Assembly: GCA_000233775.1 (NCBI GenBank)
Contig: CP003096.1
Coordinates: 1,080,501-1,144,500 of the forward strand
Length of the DNA stretch: 64,000 nucleotides
DNA from: Thermovirga lienii DSM 17291
Lineage (GTDB): Bacteria > Synergistota > Synergistia > Synergistales > Thermovirgaceae
Direction: 5' to 3'
Shown here piece after piece: positions 43,898 through 53,323 of this stretch. The notes under the pieces were generated by a model. That model ran no database searches, was not told where the DNA came from, and worked only from the letters and a program-made list of their open reading frames with translations. The first letter of the stretch is position 1, and each line of letters begins with the position of its first letter. The position numbers and the translations under genes are program-made.

Positions 43898-46293
43898 TTT
43901 CCGTTATCACTCACACATCTATTTATTGCTTCGCTTACTTCTCCTATGAAGGTTATTTTAAGACCTTTTATCGCCCACTGGGGCATCTCCTCAACGTCTA
44001 CTTTGTTCCCTTCAGGTAAAAGAACTTCCTTGATGCCGTATCGTTTGGCAGCCAAAATTTTCTCCCTTATTCCGCCAACAGGAAGGACCATGCCTCTTAG
44101 GGTTGTTTCTCCCGTTATGGCGACATCATTGCGAATTCTTTTCCCTGAAACGACGGAGTAAAGTACTGTGGCAAGTGCCACACCCGCCGAAGGACCGTCC
44201 TTAGGTATTGCTCCCTCAGGCACATGCACATGGATATCTATTTCATCCCATTTGACATCCTTAATGTTCAACTCATCCGAGTGAGATTTCAGATAACTCA
44301 AGGCTGCCCGAGCCGACTCTTGCATAACTTCGCCTAGATTTCCAGTCAAAATAATGTTTCCTTTTCCCCTCATTGTTACGGCTTCTATTATCAGGATATC
44401 TCCTCCGAATTGAGTCCATGCTAAGCCTACCATTGCTCCAACTTGGGGTTCCCGAGGAATACCAGTGTCATAATTTCTGGGCACACCTAGATATTTACGA
44501 AGGTTTTTTACCCCTATTTTTTCTGTGGCAGAGGCACCCTTATTTGATTGTTCTGATTCAACGATGCGTTTCGTCACCTTCCTGGCAATCTTCGCCAACT
44601 GACGTTCTAGCTCCCTTACCCCTGCTTCCTTAGTGTAGTCTGATATTATCCTTTTTATCGCTGTCGGTAATATTATCAACTCTTTTTCACTTAAACCATG
44701 CTCCTTGAGCACTTTGGGAATTAGATGTCTTTTGGCTATCTGGTACTTTTCCTCCATTACGTAGCCAGGGAGTTTAATAACTTCCATCCTGTCCAAAAGT
44801 GGCTTAGGTATCGTGTGCACCACGTTAGCTGTAGTTATGAACATTACGTTGCTTAAATCAAAAGGAACTTCCAAAAAATGATCCGTAAAAGCATAGTTCT
44901 GCTCAGGATCCAAAACCTCGAGGAGTGCTGCTGCGGGGTCTCCCCTGAAGTCAGCCCCAATCTTATCGATTTCGTCCAGCAATATTACGGGATTTTTCGT
45001 TCCAACCTGTCGTATCTTCTGTATTATCCTTCCAGGCAAAGAACCTATGTAGGTTCTCCTGTGTCCTCTTATCTCTGCTTCGTCTCTTATTCCTCCAAGG
45101 GACATGTTGGCAAACTTCCTGCCTGTAGCTTTGGCTATAGATCTGCCCAAGGATGTTTTACCCACTCCTGGAGGTCCCACGAAGCACAAAACTTGAGATT
45201 TTACCCTACCTGAGGCTCTCTTCCTGACAGCTAAAAACTCCAATATCCTTTCCTTTGCTTCATCCAAACCGTAATGATCTTCATCCAAAACCTTCTTGGC
45301 CAACCTTATATCTACTGTATCCCTGGTGCGCTTCTCCCATGGCATATTTATGAGCCAATCAATATATGTCCGAACAACAGTGGCCTCGGCCGAAAGGGGC
45401 GGCATCTTTGCCATCCGCTCAAGTTCATGTAAAGCTTTCTCCTGGGCCTCAGGAGGCATTTTTGCATCTAATATGCTTTTTCTTAGTTGTTCTATCTCTG
45501 AATACTCTTCTTGCCCTAGTTCATTTTGAATTATCCTAAGCTGCTCTCTGAGATAGTACTCCTTTTGGCTCTTTTCCAGTTGCTGCTTCACTTTTTCTTG
45601 AATCGACAGCTCAAGCTGGAGCAATTCTATTTCTTGAAACAAGACTTTTAAAATTTTCTCCAATCGCTCTTTCACGTCTACGGATTCAAGGATATCCTGG
45701 CGCTCTTTTATTTTCACCATTAGGTGAGACGCCACCAAATCAGCCAACTGGGATGGGTCTTCAACATCTGACAAAGTCATTAAAATTTCAGGAGGTATCC
45801 TTGGATGTAGAGACACGTACCTCTCAAATTGGTTCAAAACCGATCTCTTCAATGGTTCCAATGATTCATCATCTTGATTTTCTAGTTCATCTATTTGTTT
45901 GTAGGAGCACATATAAAAATCATCGGAATCAATTAGCTCCTCCACATAAATCCTCTTTACGCCTTCAACTAGAACTTTTACTGTTCCGTCAGGCAATCTC
46001 ACCATTTGAAGCACGTTAGCGATTACTCCAACCTTATACAGATCATCAAGGCTTGGCTCCTCAATATTCACATCCTTTTGGGTCACAATACAGATCTTTC
46101 TGTCCCCATTGTTCAATGCCCACTCAAGGGCTTTCTTGGAGCGAGCTCTACCTACAAAAAGAGGAGTAACCACCCCAGGGAAAAGTACTATATCCCTAAC
46201 TGGTAAAAGGGGAAGAACGGTTTTTTCATCTTTCGCCCCTGTGTCCTCCTTTAGATCGTTCATTTGATCCTTTTCCACTGTATCTTTGGTCAA
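43894..46293 (-). CDS. lon: ATP-dependent protease LonA
   Basis: Cytosolic AAA+ serine protease, 799 residues. An N-terminal substrate domain and coiled coil are followed by Walker A GPPGVGKTS and the proteolytic domain with Ser702 (PKDGPSAG) and Lys745 forming the dyad. The start is TTG at 46293, one base after the clpX stop, with AGGAGG nine bases upstream. Part of the tig-clpP-clpX-lon quality-control operon. Confidence 0.96.
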   Translation of the reverse strand: MTKDTVEKDQMNDLKEDTGAKDEKTVLPLLPVRDIVLFPGVVTPLFVGRARSKKALEWALNNGDRKICIVTQKDVNIEEPSLDDLYKVGVIANVLQMVRLPDGTVKVLVEGVKRIYVEELIDSDDFYMCSYKQIDELENQDDESLEPLKRSVLNQFERYVSLHPRIPPEILMTLSDVEDPSQLADLVASHLMVKIKERQDILESVDVKERLEKILKVLFQEIELLQLELSIQEKVKQQLEKSQKEYYLREQLRIIQNELGQEEYSEIEQLRKSILDAKMPPEAQEKALHELERMAKMPPLSAEATVVRTYIDWLINMPWEKRTRDTVDIRLAKKVLDEDHYGLDEAKERILEFLAVRKRASGRVKSQVLCFVGPPGVGKTSLGRSIAKATGRKFANMSLGGIRDEAEIRGHRRTYIGSLPGRIIQKIRQVGTKNPVILLDEIDKIGADFRGDPAAALLEVLDPEQNYAFTDHFLEVPFDLSNVMFITTANVVHTIPKPLLDRMEVIKLPGYVMEEKYQIAKRHLIPKVLKEHGLSEKELIILPTAIKRIISDYTKEAGVRELERQLAKIARKVTKRIVESEQSNKGASATEKIGVKNLRKYLGVPRNYDTGIPREPQVGAMVGLAWTQFGGDILIIEAVTMRGKGNIILTGNLGEVMQESARAALSYLKSHSDELNIKDVKWDEIDIHVHVPEGAIPKDGPSAGVALATVLYSVVSGKRIRNDVAITGETTLRGMVLPVGGIREKILAAKRYGIKEVLLPEGNKVDVEEMPQWAIKGLKITFIGEVSEAINRCVSDNGK

Positions 46294-46294
46294 T

Positions 46295-47620
46295 CTACGC
46301 TACCTCCTCATTCTCACCCTTATCGTTGTACTCAATAATTGGTCCCTTCTTGTCCTTCACGTACTCCTCGTCAATTATCACCTTTCGTAATTTCTGAGCC
46401 TTTTCTGGGAATTCATACATCAAATCGAGCATCAATGATTCTAAAATCGACCTAAGCCCTCTTGCACCAGTATTTCGTTTCTTTGCTTCTTCTGCGATAT
46501 TCAAAAGGGCTTTCTCTGTAACCTCAAGTTCTATTCCCTCCAAGGAGAATGCCTTTTTGTATTGTTTTATAAGAGCGTTTTTAGGCTCCACAAGGATTTT
46601 AACCAAATCTTCAGTATCCAGAGCGTCCATGGGCGCTATAACGGGAAGCCTGCCTACGAACTCTGGTATGAAACCATACACAAGTAGGTCTTCCGGTATA
46701 ACATGCCGTAAAATCTTCCTGGCATCCAAGTCCTCCGATGCGAGCTTACCTCCAAAACCTATAATCTTTTTGTTCAAGCGCCTTTCCACAATTTCTTCAA
46801 GACCATCAAATGCACCACCACATATAAAAAGAATGTTCTTGGTATTCACCTGTATGAAATCTTGATGTGGATGCTTGCGTCCTCCCTTTGGAGGGACGTT
46901 GGCTACCGTCCCCTCAATTATTCTCAGTAGGGCCTGCTGTACACCCTCCCCAGATACATCTCTCGTTATGGAAACCGATTGAGATTTTCTGGATATCTTG
47001 TCGATTTCGTCAATGTAGATAATACCTCTCTCCGCTAAGGCAACATCATAGTCAGCAGCTTGTAAAAGTCTAACTAAAATGTTTTCTACATCTTCTCCCA
47101 CATATCCTGCTTCTGTCAGCGTAGTTGCATCTGCTATAGCAAAAGGCACTTCCAGCATTCTTGCCAAAGTCTCAGCCAATAGCGTCTTACCACATCCCGT
47201 AGGCCCAATCAAAAGCACGTTGCTCTTGGCCATTTCTACTTCATCATCTTCGCTCCTGTCGAACTCATAAATCCTTTTATAATGGTTGTAAACTGCCACT
47301 GCTAAGACTTTTTTCGCGTACTCTTGACCTATAACGTATTGGTCTAAAAATTTCTTTATCTCTGTGGGTTTGGGCAAGTTGGTACCAACTGCCTTAGCAG
47401 AGGCAGGTCTATTCATGTTATAGTCTTTACTCAATGCATCGTCTTGCGTGTCTATCAAATCATTTTTTAAAATGATATTACACAAATTTATGCATTCATC
47501 GCATATGTAAACTCCTGGACCTGCCACAAGTTTCTTTACCTCTCTTTGGGATTTTCCACAAAAAGAGCACCTATGTTCAATTTCTTTTCTTCCACTCTTT
47601 CCTCTTGTAACGTTGCTCAT
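46295..47620 (-). CDS. clpX: ClpX unfoldase
   Basis: ATP-dependent unfoldase that feeds ClpP, 441 residues. The N-terminal zinc finger uses C18, C21, C40 and C43. Walker A GPTGCGKT, Walker [11 protein letters not shown] and the IGF loop (KIIGFGG) that docks ClpP are present. ATG follows GAGAGGTG. A hairpin separates it from clpP. Confidence 0.97.
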   Translation of the reverse strand: MSNVTRGKSGRKEIEHRCSFCGKSQREVKKLVAGPGVYICDECINLCNIILKNDLIDTQDDALSKDYNMNRPASAKAVGTNLPKPTEIKKFLDQYVIGQEYAKKVLAVAVYNHYKRIYEFDRSEDDEVEMAKSNVLLIGPTGCGKTLLAETLARMLEVPFAIADATTLTEAGYVGEDVENILVRLLQAADYDVALAERGIIYIDEIDKISRKSQSVSITRDVSGEGVQQALLRIIEGTVANVPPKGGRKHPHQDFIQVNTKNILFICGGAFDGLEEIVERRLNKKIIGFGGKLASEDLDARKILRHVIPEDLLVYGFIPEFVGRLPVIAPMDALDTEDLVKILVEPKNALIKQYKKAFSLEGIELEVTEKALLNIAEEAKKRNTGARGLRSILESLMLDLMYEFPEKAQKLRKVIIDEEYVKDKKGPIIEYNDKGENEEVA

Positions 47621-47682
47621 TTATGTGCACCTCTCAATTCGCACAACACATTTTTGTATTTCGTTCATGCTATTTTACAAGA

Positions 47683-47716
47683 AACGAAGGGAGACCGCTA
47701 TTGGACTCCCTTCGTT
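47683..47716 (-). terminator. hairpin between clpP and clpX
   Basis: AACGAAGGGAG (47683-47693) pairs perfectly with CTCCCTTCGTT (47706-47716), loop 12 bases. Downstream on the minus strand is TTTCTTGT. It may partly end clpP transcripts or protect the mRNA end. clpX starts 63 bases later. Confidence 0.55.
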
Positions 47717-47756
47717 CGCGCCCACTTTTAAATGCAAACTCCTCACGAGTCGTGCT

Positions 47757-48335
47757 TTACCTTTTTTCGATTACTTGGTCGATTATACCGTACTCTTTTG
47801 CTTCTTCAGCGGACATAAAGAAGTCCCGATCCGTATCGGCCTCTATTTTTTCCCTAGGCTGCTTAGTGTGGTACGTAAGTATATCGTTCAACCTCTCCTT
47901 TAGCCTCAGAATCTCCCTGGCATGAATCTCTATGTCTACTGCCTGTCCTTGCGCTCCTCCCAGCGGCTGATGAAGCATTATCCTCGCACTTGGAAGAGCT
48001 ATCCGCTTACCAGGTTCCCCTCCAGCCAAAAGAACTGCTGCCATACTGGCCGCTTGTCCTATGCAGATAGTAGATACTGGACACTTTATATATTGCATAG
48101 TGTCATATATCGCTAGACCAGACGTTATAACTCCCCCAGGACTATTTATATATACATAGACATCTTTTTCTGGGTCTTCGCTCTCCAAGAAAAGCAACTG
48201 AGCTACAACCAGGTTTGCTAGATGATCGTCAATAGCCTCTCCTATGAACACTATTCTGTCCTTTAGCAGCCGACTGTAGATATCGTATGCCCTTTCACCT
48301 CGTCCAGTCTGTTCTATTACCATAGGTATGAGCAT
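47757..48335 (-). CDS. clpP: ATP-dependent Clp protease proteolytic subunit ClpP
   Basis: Barrel peptidase, 192 residues from ATG 48335. The catalytic triad falls at Ser97 (GQAASMAA), His122 (IMLHQP) and Asp171 (TDRDFF), the classic numbering. An earlier in-frame ATG (48341) is one base from AGGAGGT, so the second ATG with seven-base spacing is preferred; it also matches the usual LIPMVIEQT start. Confidence 0.96.
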   Translation of the reverse strand: MLIPMVIEQTGRGERAYDIYSRLLKDRIVFIGEAIDDHLANLVVAQLLFLESEDPEKDVYVYINSPGGVITSGLAIYDTMQYIKCPVSTICIGQAASMAAVLLAGGEPGKRIALPSARIMLHQPLGGAQGQAVDIEIHAREILRLKERLNDILTYHTKQPREKIEADTDRDFFMSAEEAKEYGIIDQVIEKR

Positions 48336-48360
48336 AGGCATACCTCCTAACCTTCAGTTA

Positions 48361-49734
48361 TTAATTATCGTTTTTTGCTTCTCCTTCACCAACTTCATCC
48401 TCGTTTTTACCAGCAGAGACTTCTTTTACTTTCATGCGCTCCATCAAATTATTGACGGTTTTTTCAAACCTTATTTTGCCTATTATGTTGGACAAACGCT
48501 CCTTGTCTTGCGCGAGAATCTGTTGCACCCTTTCAGGGTCCGCATTTACTGATTGGGCGAGCTTGGCTATTTCACGCTGAAGGTCTTCTTTGTCCACCGA
48601 TATCCCTTCTTTGTCCGCTATAGCCTCCAGGACAAGAGAGCGTTTCACCAGCTTTTCAGCGTATTTTTTAAGATTCTCCATGTATTCTTCTTCGTTTAGG
48701 TTTGTCTCTTTGACGTATTCCTCCCATGACTTTCCAAAGCGCTGCTGAACCATTTTCATATCTTCGTTTTTAAGCTCTTCCATTTGCCGCTCGACCAGCG
48801 TGTCAGGCAGCTCCACTGAGCTTTTTTCGCACACTAACTCAACAGCCTTCTCTTTCAGCGCCTCTAGGCTCTCTTCATTGAACCTTGCCTCGAGAGCTTC
48901 TTTAACTTTCTGTCTGAATGCCTCCTCGTCATTAACTTCTTCTCCAAAGACCTTTTTGAAGAGTTCTGGGCCAATTTCGGGAAGTTTCTTCTCAAAGACA
49001 GCGAGAACCTCTATTTCGTACCTAACTTTTTCTGTAGCGTTCCCGTCACCTTCATCTTCGGTCTCGTTCTTCTCTTTTGGTACGTCAAGCTCTACTTCCA
49101 CTTTACTGCCAATTTCTTTGCCTAACAGGGCATCCAGAAATTCCTTTCTCAACGTATTGGGCGAAGCCTCTACTGTAGTCTTCTGAGGCTCCTGCTGCTC
49201 TTTGCTTCCCTCTACCTGCACGGAATAGCTGATCTCCACTATGTCCCCTTCTTTGATCGGCCTATCCTTCACCGGCTCTCTCTCGGAGAAAGAGGCCCTT
49301 ATCTCCTCTATAGCCTTGTCAACCAGCTCATCGTTCACATCTACAACTTGCTTCTCAACCTCCAGTTCTTCTATCTCTGGAAGTTCCACTTCTGGGCGAG
49401 TCTCAAAGGTAAAAGTCAAATTGATAGGTTCGTCGTCCTTTATCTCATCAATTTCCACTTTGGGCCTGTCTATCAAGTCAAGCCCATAATCCTCCACGAT
49501 CTTATCCAGCATTTCAGGGATAAGTTTCTCAAGAGCCTCAGACTGAATAGCCTCCTTGCCAAGGTGCAAAAGCAATACGTTTCTCGGAACTTTACCTTTA
49601 CGAAAACCCTTGATATTAGCTCGTCTTCGCAATTCGTTAATAGCTGCCTCAAAAGACTTCTTAAAATCTTCCTGAGACACCTGAGCCTGTATTTTTACCA
49701 CATTTTTCTCTTGAGATATTATTTCTGAACGCAA
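48361..49734 (-). CDS. tig: trigger factor
   Basis: Ribosome-bound chaperone of 457 residues. The ribosome-binding motif is GFRKGKVPRNV near residue 45. A PPIase domain with EGDIVEISY follows at about 150-245; it carries an acidic insertion (about residues 218-230). A helical C-terminal domain ends in an acidic tail. The start is TTG at 49734 with GGGAG about ten bases upstream. Heads the tig-clpP-clpX-lon series, the standard order. Confidence 0.94.
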   Translation of the reverse strand: MRSEIISQEKNVVKIQAQVSQEDFKKSFEAAINELRRRANIKGFRKGKVPRNVLLLHLGKEAIQSEALEKLIPEMLDKIVEDYGLDLIDRPKVEIDEIKDDEPINLTFTFETRPEVELPEIEELEVEKQVVDVNDELVDKAIEEIRASFSEREPVKDRPIKEGDIVEISYSVQVEGSKEQQEPQKTTVEASPNTLRKEFLDALLGKEIGSKVEVELDVPKEKNETEDEGDGNATEKVRYEIEVLAVFEKKLPEIGPELFKKVFGEEVNDEEAFRQKVKEALEARFNEESLEALKEKAVELVCEKSSVELPDTLVERQMEELKNEDMKMVQQRFGKSWEEYVKETNLNEEEYMENLKKYAEKLVKRSLVLEAIADKEGISVDKEDLQREIAKLAQSVNADPERVQQILAQDKERLSNIIGKIRFEKTVNNLMERMKVKEVSAGKNEDEVGEGEAKNDN

Positions 49735-49878
49735 TTACTACAACTCCCTCCAAGTTTCTTTTTTAGTTTTTGTTACAACATAAAAGATTACTGTCATAAA
49801 TCTATACAACTCAAGAAATATTAGCACAAACACACATTTATAGAAAGATACAAAAGATGAATGGCGTTGCCAACAAAA

Positions 49879-49908
49879 GAAACCCCTCCACATACAAGAA
49901 GGGGTTTC
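49879..49908 (-). terminator. terminator of the tRNA-Lys-Leu operon
   Basis: Nine-base arms GAAACCCCT and AGGGGTTTC with a 12-base loop, followed leftward by TTTTGTT. Lies 15 bases past the tRNA-Leu 3' end. Confidence 0.75.
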
Positions 49909-49922
49909 ATAAGCTTCACTCT

Positions 49923-50007
49923 TGGTGCGAGAGAGGGGACTCGAACCCCTACGCCCGAAGGCACTGGATCCTAAGTCCAGCGCGTATACCAATTCCGCCA
50001 CTCTCGC
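49923..50007 (-). tRNA. tRNA-Leu (anticodon UAG)
   Basis: Folds as a class II tRNA with a variable arm; anticodon loop CTTAGGA between CTGGA and TCCAG. CCA is encoded at 49925-49923. Acceptor GCGAGAG pairs with CTCTCGC. Confidence 0.95.
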
Positions 50008-50010
50008 AAT

Positions 50011-50086
50011 TGGTGGGTCATACAGGACTCGAACCTGTAACCCCCTGATTAAGAGTCAGGTGCTCTACCAGTTGAGCTAATGACCC
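50011..50086 (-). tRNA. tRNA-Lys (anticodon CUU), copy 1
   Basis: Anticodon loop CTCTTAA between CCTGA and TCAGG. Acceptor GGGTCAT pairs with ATGACCC; CCA encoded. Four bases upstream of the tRNA-Leu and in the same transcript, from the promoter at 50106-50134. Confidence 0.95.
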
Positions 50087-50105
50087 GATAAACAAAACAG
50101 AGAAC

Positions 50106-50134
50106 ATTCTAAAGAGAGAAAGCCACGTTGTCAA
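50106..50134 (-). promoter_or_regulatory. sigma-70 promoter of tRNA-Lys-Leu
   Basis: TTGACA (50134-50129), 17-base spacer, TAGAAT (50111-50106), 20 bases upstream of the tRNA. The two hexamers and spacing are identical to those before the tRNA-Ala operon. Confidence 0.8.
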
Positions 50135-50172
50135 CAACTTATAAGCCTTAAAATAAAGCCTAAATTAAAACA

Positions 50173-50199
50173 AAAGTTCCAGACAGCATCCGGAACTTT
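50173..50199 (-). terminator. terminator of the seven-gene tRNA operon
   Basis: AAAGTTCC and GGAACTTT arms, followed leftward by TTGTTTTAATTT. Lies 13 bases past the second tRNA-Lys. Confidence 0.8.
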
Positions 50200-50212
50200 A
50201 CCAACTTAAAAA

Positions 50213-50288
50213 TGGTGGGCCATACAGGACTCGAACCTGTAACCCCCTGATTAAGAGTCAGGTGCTCTACCAGTTGAGCTAATGGCCC
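50213..50288 (-). tRNA. tRNA-Lys (anticodon CUU), copy 2
   Basis: Same body and anticodon loop (CTCTTAA) as copy 1, but the acceptor is GGGCCAT with ATGGCCC, so one base pair is changed on both sides. CCA encoded. Confidence 0.95.
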
Positions 50289-50310
50289 TTTGCATTTACC
50301 TAGCTTACTT

Positions 50311-50387
50311 TGGCGCGCCCGGCAGGATTTGAACCCGCGACCTACGGATCCGAAGTCCGCCGCTCTATCCAGCTGAGCTACGGGCGC
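50311..50387 (-). tRNA. tRNA-Arg (anticodon UCG)
   Basis: Anticodon loop CTTCGGA between CGGA and TCCG. Acceptor GCGCCCG pairs with CGGGCGC; CCA encoded. Confidence 0.94.
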
Positions 50388-50393
50388 TTTTGA

Positions 50394-50471
50394 TGGGGTG
50401 AGCGAGGGGACTCGAACCCCCAACCTCTGGAGCCACAGTCCAGCGCTCTGACCAGTTGAGCTACGCCCACC
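50394..50471 (-). tRNA. tRNA-His (anticodon GUG)
   Basis: Anticodon loop CTGTGGC between CTGGA and TCCAG. Position 73 is C and a G-1 is encoded at 50471, the histidine identity pair. Acceptor GTGGGCG pairs with CGCTCAC including one G-U. Confidence 0.94.
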
Positions 50472-50483
50472 ATCTTTATATTA

Positions 50484-50560
<77 letters not shown>

Positions 50561-50570
50561 GTTTGAAACC

Positions 50571-50646
50571 TGGAGCGGGAAACGGGATTCGAACCCGCGA
50601 CCTACGGCTTGGAAGGCCGTCGCTCTGCCAACTGAGCTATTCCCGC
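50571..50646 (-). tRNA. tRNA-Gly (anticodon UCC)
   Basis: Anticodon loop CTTCCAA between CGGC and GCCG. Acceptor GCGGGAA pairs with TTCCCGC; CCA encoded. Confidence 0.95.
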
Positions 50647-50653
50647 CTTTACT

Positions 50654-50731
50654 TGGTCGGGGCGAAAGGATTCGAACCTTCGACCCCCTGCTCCCAAAGC
50701 AGGTGCGCTAACCAGACTGCGCTACGCCCCG
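50654..50731 (-). tRNA. tRNA-Pro (anticodon UGG)
   Basis: Anticodon loop TTTGGGA between CCTGC and GCAGG. Acceptor CGGGGCG pairs with CGCCCCG; CCA encoded. Confidence 0.95.
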
Positions 50732-50767
50732 ATATTCTACACAAACAAGACCAGCTTTACAACCCTC

Positions 50768-50842
50768 TGGTGGAGCTGGGGGGACTCGAACCCCCGACCT
50801 CTTCCGTGCGAAGGAAGCGCGCTCCCTCTGCGCTACAGCCCC
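50768..50842 (-). tRNA. tRNA-Ala (anticodon CGC)
   Basis: Anticodon loop TTCGCAC between CTTCC and GGAAG. The acceptor has the G3-U70 pair that marks alanine tRNAs. CCA encoded. First gene of the seven-tRNA operon. Confidence 0.93.
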
Positions 50843-50870
50843 TGGCCTCAATTCCCAAGTGCCGGCGACA

Positions 50871-50899
50871 ATTCTAGATTCCAATAGGTACCTTGTCAA
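50871..50899 (-). promoter_or_regulatory. sigma-70 promoter of the Ala-Pro-Gly-Arg-His-Arg-Lys tRNA operon
   Basis: TTGACA (50899-50894), 17-base spacer, TAGAAT (50876-50871), 29 bases before the tRNA-Ala. Same hexamers as the other tRNA promoter. Confidence 0.8.
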
Positions 50900-50972
50900 G
50901 CCCTCTGCTGCTTTATATTTTAAATTCCTGACAACTCGTGCATTTTTCGTTGAATTTAGCAGTTTCACGCGG

Positions 50973-51027
50973 CAATACTTGTGTATTGTAAAACATGTTG
51001 CTAAAATAGACTAGAACACAATACTTG
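50973..51027 (+). promoter_or_regulatory. yerC promoter with repeated CAATACTTG
   Basis: TTGTGT (50979-50984), 17-base spacer, TAAAAT (51002-51007) face the TrpR-like gene. CAATACTTG occurs at 50973-50981, overlapping the -35, and again at 51019-51027. CAATAC also forms an inverted repeat with GTATTG (50983-50988). The arrangement suits autoregulation, unproven. Confidence 0.45.
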
Positions 51028-51068
51028 AGTTGTTTAATGACATAATTTTGCGAAGGAGGACGACTAAC

Positions 51069-51356
51069 ATGACTGAGAAGTGGAAGGACAGGTTGACCGA
51101 TCAACTGTGCAAGGCCATTTTGTCGCTGGAAACCCCAGAGGAAGTATATGCTCTATTGGAGGATATAGCGACGATTGGTGAAATTAGAGCTTTGGCGCAG
51201 AGATTGGAAGTAGCTAGGTTGTTGAGCGAAGGTTATACCTACCCTCAAATCGCTCAGCAAACAGGTGCCAGTACGGCCACTATAAGCAGAGTCAAAAAGT
51301 TCCTAGAATACGGAGCAGATGGCTACAAGACAGTACTTGAAAGGATAAAAGAATAA
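51069..51356 (+). CDS. YerC/YecD family TrpR-related repressor
   Basis: A 95-residue helical protein with the TrpR-like fold. LEDIATIGEIRALAQRLEVARLL is followed by the helix-turn-helix YPQIAQQTGASTATISRVKKFL. The effector is not known for this family in general. The frame extends 13 codons upstream, but ATG 51069 has AAGGAGGA eight bases before it. Its promoter region has repeats that could be its own operator. It is a monocistronic gene followed by a hairpin. Confidence 0.9.
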   Translation: MTEKWKDRLTDQLCKAILSLETPEEVYALLEDIATIGEIRALAQRLEVARLLSEGYTYPQIAQQTGASTATISRVKKFLEYGADGYKTVLERIKE

Positions 51357-51393
51357 CCTAATACTGTAACAATAAAGGAATCAATAAATTTGC

Positions 51394-51434
51394 AAACTTA
51401 AGGGGGGTTGCTGATCTGCAACCTCCCTAAGTTT
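51394..51434. terminator. hairpin terminator between yerC and the DUF362 gene
   Basis: Arms 51394-51411 and 51418-51434 pair over about 17 positions with one bulge, loop of six bases. Both genes converge here, so it may serve both strands. Confidence 0.7.
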
Positions 51435-51450
51435 ATGACTAAATTAACAA

Positions 51451-52587
51451 TCATCTTTTGATTATCTTTTTCAGCAAACTTTCCCGCAGCGCCATGGAAC
51501 CGTTGGGGCACATTTCATGACAACAAAGACACTTTACACACTTTGCCCTATCTATGATTGGAAAAGTTTCCATTCGAATAGCATCTACAGGGCAGACTTT
51601 TTTGCATATTCCACATTTAAGACAAGTATCCCTATTGAGGAAAGGATAGAAATATACAAGGTTATGTACCATTCCTCTGATAAAAGAGGGCATCTGGGAT
51701 ATGAAAGATACAACCCTCTTGTAGTCGTCAATACGTAGCTCTTCCAAGGTCGCTCCAACAAGTTCGATATCATTCAATGAAGACGGGCCATATTTCCTTT
51801 CCGAAGCTGCTTTCAAAAGAGGAACACTTAAAGGATCCTCATACCCCATAAGATAGGCAGCAACCATGTCTATAGCCAGTGCATTGTTCGAAGCGAAAAT
51901 CCATCCCCCTGTCCTAGGATTACCGTGAGAAGGTCCATTACCTTCCATAACTGTTACAGCATCCATAACATGGAAATCTGGCTCCCTCAGAGCATAGATA
52001 TCCACTATGGCATCCAAGAACTTTCTCTGGGTAATGGAGGCGTGAGCCTCCTTTCGAGTTTTTCTGTCAGCTATGCCGAATATGTTTTTTATGCAACCTG
52101 TAATCAAGGTTTCCACATGAGTTTTTAGTTTGGCAACGTTGATTGTGGAATATTTTTCATCAAGCCATATTCGAGCAACTCTGAGAGATTTCAGACTTTT
52201 AGCATCCTCTTTTTCTACTTCAACAAGCCCCCTGTCGGAAAGAAGTTCGACTGTGGCTAAACCATCCCTAGACAGATCAGCCATGCCAGTAACTTGAAAT
52301 AGCATATCCCTCTGCTCTGTGAAGATATATCCAGGGCTGTCGGCCACCACGAACTCCATGTCGCTGCTTACCGTTTCACGAACTAGTGTAATTAACCCTT
52401 TGACCACTTCGGGATGTGTAGTTACAGCCTCCTCAGGACGTCGGGGGGCCAAAATGTTAGGTTTGACAATCATTTGTTTTTTGAGTTTGGGGAATCCATC
52501 AGCTCTCGCAACAGCTTCCTTTAGGGCTTGTAGGACTTTACCCCTTTCGTACTCGTAGCATCGAGCACACCCAACTTTGTATTTCAT
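51451..52587 (-). CDS. DUF362 protein with two 4Fe-4S clusters
   Basis: A 378-residue protein. The first 300 residues match DUF362 (VVADSPGYIFT, INVAKLKTH, DRKTRKEAHAS). The C-terminus is a bacterial ferredoxin domain with CLKCGICKKVCP and CVKCLCCHEMCP, two 4Fe-4S sites. The electron-transfer partner and substrate are unknown. ATG 52587 is one base after the nth stop, so the two are coupled. Confidence 0.86.
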   Translation of the reverse strand: MKYKVGCARCYEYERGKVLQALKEAVARADGFPKLKKQMIVKPNILAPRRPEEAVTTHPEVVKGLITLVRETVSSDMEFVVADSPGYIFTEQRDMLFQVTGMADLSRDGLATVELLSDRGLVEVEKEDAKSLKSLRVARIWLDEKYSTINVAKLKTHVETLITGCIKNIFGIADRKTRKEAHASITQRKFLDAIVDIYALREPDFHVMDAVTVMEGNGPSHGNPRTGGWIFASNNALAIDMVAAYLMGYEDPLSVPLLKAASERKYGPSSLNDIELVGATLEELRIDDYKRVVSFISQMPSFIRGMVHNLVYFYPFLNRDTCLKCGICKKVCPVDAIRMETFPIIDRAKCVKCLCCHEMCPNGSMALRESLLKKIIKR

Positions 52588-52588
52588 T

Positions 52589-53323
52589 TCAAGCTGCTCC
52601 CTTTGAATTTAAATGTTCACATAGGTGCGCCAGAGAGCATAATTGACACCTGGGATTTAAGGCCTTACAAATGGCCCTACCGTGGGCTATCATGTTAAGG
52701 TGTCCTCCCAGGAATCGTTCCTCTGGTACCAATTCCTCCAAAATTTTTTCGATATCTTCCGGTAGAGTATTACCTCCAACAAAGCCCAACCTTTTTGAGA
52801 GCCTAGCGACATGAGTATCCACAGGGAATGCTGGAATGCCCAGATCAAACAACAACACGCAAGCTATTGTCTTTGGACCCACTCCAGGCAAAGAGCTTAA
52901 AAAACTTATTATTTCCTCTTTTTCCAGTCTTTTTAGTCCCTTAAGACTGCAAGATCCCCAAACGCCGTTCACTGTGGCCAAGATTTTCTTTATTCTTTGA
53001 GCCTTGACGTTAGCAATACCCGCGCTTCTTATTGCGTCAGCTACTTCCTCGACTTTCGCGTCAATGACTTGTTGCCATGAAGGAAACCTATCCTTTAGCG
53101 ATTCCCATGCCATGTCCCGGTTTTTATCGTTGGTGTTTTGCGATAAAACCGTTTTTATCAAACCATCAATAGGATCTTCAAAGGACTCATACGAAGGCCG
53201 TCCCTCGTTGCCCCACTTTTCTTCCAAAAGATCCAGGCAGAGTATTATCTTTTCCTTGTGAGCGTATATTGGGGCTTTGTCCGTTTTTATGCTTTTAACT
53301 ATTCGATTTGTCCTTGTCTTCAT
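52589..53323 (-). CDS. nth: endonuclease III (Nth)
   Basis: DNA glycosylase/AP lyase for oxidised pyrimidines, 244 residues. The helix-hairpin-helix LPGVGPKTIACV carries the catalytic lysine, FPVDTHVARLS the catalytic Asp, and the cluster is C-x6-C-x2-C-x5-C (CKALNPRCQLCSLAHLC). A GTG at 53353 opens the frame, but ATG 53323 has AAAAGGA and lies inside the upstream Lon-like gene end. The N-terminal extension of about 20 basic residues is longer than in E. coli. Confidence 0.92.
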   Translation of the reverse strand: MKTRTNRIVKSIKTDKAPIYAHKEKIILCLDLLEEKWGNEGRPSYESFEDPIDGLIKTVLSQNTNDKNRDMAWESLKDRFPSWQQVIDAKVEEVADAIRSAGIANVKAQRIKKILATVNGVWGSCSLKGLKRLEKEEIISFLSSLPGVGPKTIACVLLFDLGIPAFPVDTHVARLSKRLGFVGGNTLPEDIEKILEELVPEERFLGGHLNMIAHGRAICKALNPRCQLCSLAHLCEHLNSKGAA

